Assembly (NCBI GenBank): GCA_946186335.1
Contig: CAMHMW010000115.1
Span: 1-5,957 of the forward strand
Source: an uncultured Candidatus Melainabacteria bacterium
GTDB lineage: Bacteria > Cyanobacteriota > Vampirovibrionia > Gastranaerophilales > Gastranaerophilaceae
DNA length: 5,957 bases
Reading direction: 5' to 3'
Of this stretch, positions 5,838-5,957 are shown in pieces. The notes under the pieces were generated by a model. It did not search any database. It worked only from the letters and a program-made list of their open reading frames with translations, and was not told the origin of the DNA. Position 1 is the stretch's first letter; every line of letters starts with the position of its first letter. A program made the translations under genes and the position numbers.

Positions 5838-5907
5838 TAAATCAACCCATGGATGTCCTATATTTATATTAGAAAATCCCGTCATTCTTATATAAAAGGT
5901 TGATTTA
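5838..5907. repeat. 10-bp inverted repeat ending at the adapter junction
   Basis: TAAATCAACC (5838-5847) and GGTTGATTTA (5898-5907) are perfect reverse complements 50 bases apart. The right arm ends exactly where adapter sequence begins. It may be genuine, or a fold-back artefact of library preparation. No gene is seen between the arms. Confidence 0.6.
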
Positions 5908-5957
5908 AGATCGGAAGAGCACACGTCTGAACTCCAGTCACCGACACACATCTCGTA
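5908..5957 (+). other. Illumina TruSeq-type adapter, not biological sequence
   Basis: Bases 5908-5941 match the 34-base TruSeq read-1 adapter, beginning AGATCGGAAGAGC and ending CCAGTCAC. They are followed by an 8-base index-like segment CGACACAC (5942-5949) and then ATCTCGTA (5950-5957), the start of the P7 flow-cell sequence. The order adapter, index, P7 is exactly that of read-through from a short insert. This part should be trimmed and not annotated. Confidence 0.98.

Noticed and set aside
1..5907. CRISPR, transposon, toxin-antitoxin, phage or defence system
   Set aside because: No spaced repeats, transposase, terminal repeats or small gene pairs were found; every gene except the YkgJ and TrmB proteins is standard housekeeping.

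Overview
This window is about 5.9 kb of AT-rich bacterial chromosome, roughly two-thirds A+T by eye, carrying six ordinary core-type genes. It is very probably the end of a short-read metagenomic contig, because the last 50 bases (5908-5957) are not biological: they are an Illumina TruSeq-type adapter with an 8-base index. Coordinates beyond 5907 should be ignored. The gene content, AT bias and 4-domain S1 fit a low-GC gut-type bacterium. Candidatus Melainabacteria/Gastranaerophilales or an AT-rich Bacillota-like lineage are my best guesses, but this is inference and nothing in the window is diagnostic.

Layout. A minus-strand pair, ispH (2080-1205, TTG start) then rpsA (1203-130), forms a tight two-gene operon that ends in a strong 19-bp terminator hairpin at 68-110. 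A short divergent intergenic region (2081-2187) separates it from three plus-strand genes. These are a YkgJ/CxxCxxCC-family cysteine cluster protein (2188-2850), a TrmB-family winged-helix regulator (2892-3692), and thymidine kinase tdk (3771-4388). A longer gap holding a good promoter precedes ctpA (4555-5775), a secreted S41 C-terminal processing protease, which is closed by a strong terminator at 5793-5823.

How the genes work together. ispH (last step of MEP isoprenoid synthesis) and rpsA (ribosomal protein S1) are joined by a TAA-A-ATG junction, with the rpsA Shine-Dalgarno inside the last ispH codons, so translational coupling is likely. This pairing is a known one; the two are fused in some Clostridia. 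The plus-strand genes are functionally unrelated housekeeping genes, and three of them (TrmB, tdk, ctpA) have a recognisable sigma-70-type promoter of their own. The promoter of the TrmB gene sits so close to its ATG that the mRNA is predicted to be leaderless. The YkgJ gene also lacks a Shine-Dalgarno, while rpsA, tdk and ctpA have clear ones, so the genome seems to mix initiation modes.

I found no mobile element, CRISPR array, tRNA/rRNA, phage or defence gene, and no convincing new system. The points worth a second look are the adapter at the contig end with an inverted repeat abutting it, the predicted leaderless promoter, the structured divergent ispH/ykgJ intergenic region, and the coupled ispH-rpsA junction.
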